From the NCBI GenBank assembly GCA_008501545.1, contig QQUM01000072.1, forward strand, positions 1 to 5,439: DNA of 5,439 bases, in the 5' to 3' direction. Position numbers and translations under genes: made by a program. Origin of the DNA: Calditrichota bacterium. Lineage in GTDB: Bacteria > Zhuqueibacterota > Zhuqueibacteria > Zhuqueibacterales > Geothermadaptataceae. Below are positions 5,098 to 5,439 of the stretch, piece by piece; positions within the stretch are counted from its first letter, which is position 1; the number at the start of each line of letters is the position of its first letter. Below the pieces are notes generated by a model that was given only the letters and a program-made list of their open reading frames with translations, was not told the origin of the DNA and did not search any database.

Positions 5098-5439
5098 ATG
5101 AAGGGTAGAGTTACGGCCAATCTTCTGAATATCCGCAGCTTGCCCAGCCTGAGTGCCAGAATTGTTGGTACGTTGCCTAAAGATACGGTTATATCAATCC
5201 GGGATGAGAAAGATAATTGGCTCGAAATTAACTATCAGGGCATGGCAGGATATGTTTCGGCCGACTGGGTTTTTCGATTGGAAAGTGAGGTTAATCTGAA
5301 GGGACGCGTATCGGCATCGTTGTTAAACGTGCGCCGTGAGCCGGCTTTGCACTCAGATGTCATGGGCTCGCTCATACTCGATTCGCGCATCGATATTCTC
5401 GATGAGACAGGGGAGTGGTTAGAGATTGCTTTCAACGGC
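5098..5439 (+). CDS. Tandem bacterial SH3-domain protein, N-terminal part, truncated by window edge
   Basis: The frame is open for 114 codons from the ATG to the window end. It contains two SH3b-type repeats with a 66-residue period. The first (about 2-60) begins KGRVTANLLNIRSLPS and contains GTLPKDT, WLEINYQG and GYVSADWV. The second (from 68) begins KGRVSASLLNVRREPA and contains GSLILDS and WLEIAFNG, and is cut before its GYV strand. The L-N-[IV]-R and W-L-E-I motifs are characteristic. Such domains usually bind cell-wall peptides and serve as targeting modules of peptidoglycan hydrolases. There is no signal peptide or membrane segment; the first SH3 repeat begins at residue 2. That recalls cytoplasmically made lysozymes or endolysins released by other routes, but the enzymatic part, if any, lies beyond the edge. 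The start is fixed by a perfect Shine-Dalgarno sequence. Function is unassigned. Confidence 0.85.
   Translation, partial: MKGRVTANLLNIRSLPSLSARIVGTLPKDTVISIRDEKDNWLEINYQGMAGYVSADWVFRLESEVNLKGRVSASLLNVRREPALHSDVMGSLILDSRIDILDETGEWLEIAFNG

Noticed and set aside
5235..5435. 66-codon minus-strand frame under the SH3 gene
   Set aside because: The plus-strand SH3 repeats with a perfect Shine-Dalgarno sequence explain this DNA.

Overview
The window looks like an ordinary chromosomal stretch from a bacterium of the Fibrobacteres-Chlorobi-Bacteroidetes (FCB) type. The main clue is a leftward, truncated gene for a secreted C25/PorU-like protein, a core part of the type IX secretion system (T9SS), which is restricted mainly to Bacteroidota and FCB relatives such as Calditrichota and candidate phylum KSB1. 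The KSB1/Calditrichota suggestion is inference only. Genes have moderate G+C. Only one gene has a full Shine-Dalgarno sequence.

Layout: (1) 1-1568, minus strand: N-terminal 522 residues of a signal-peptide-bearing PorU/gingipain-family protein, running off the left edge before its catalytic domain. (2) 1569-1969: divergent intergenic region with a perfect 13-bp-stem hairpin, a good sigma-70-type promoter and a leader hairpin for smpB. (3) 1970-3675, plus strand: smpB and tyrS, 17 bp apart, likely one translation-related operon. (4) 3676-3992: convergent gap filled almost entirely by a 298-bp element with 24-bp terminal inverted repeats (23 of 24 matching). Inside it sits a pair of REP-like hairpins in opposite orientation, whose differences are largely compensatory. 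(5) 3993-4640, minus strand: complete HAD subfamily IA phosphatase/mutase. (6) 4641-5097: very AT-rich divergent intergenic region (20% G+C at its core). (7) 5098 to the right edge, plus strand: start of a protein built of tandem bacterial SH3 domains, with a perfect Shine-Dalgarno sequence and no signal peptide.

SmpB (trans-translation ribosome rescue) and TyrS (tRNA charging) share a role in translation. The PorU-like, HAD and SH3 proteins are not evidently linked to them. I see no RNA gene, CRISPR array or transposase. The most unusual material is the non-coding repeat architecture at 3683-3980 and the hairpin at 1702-1732.
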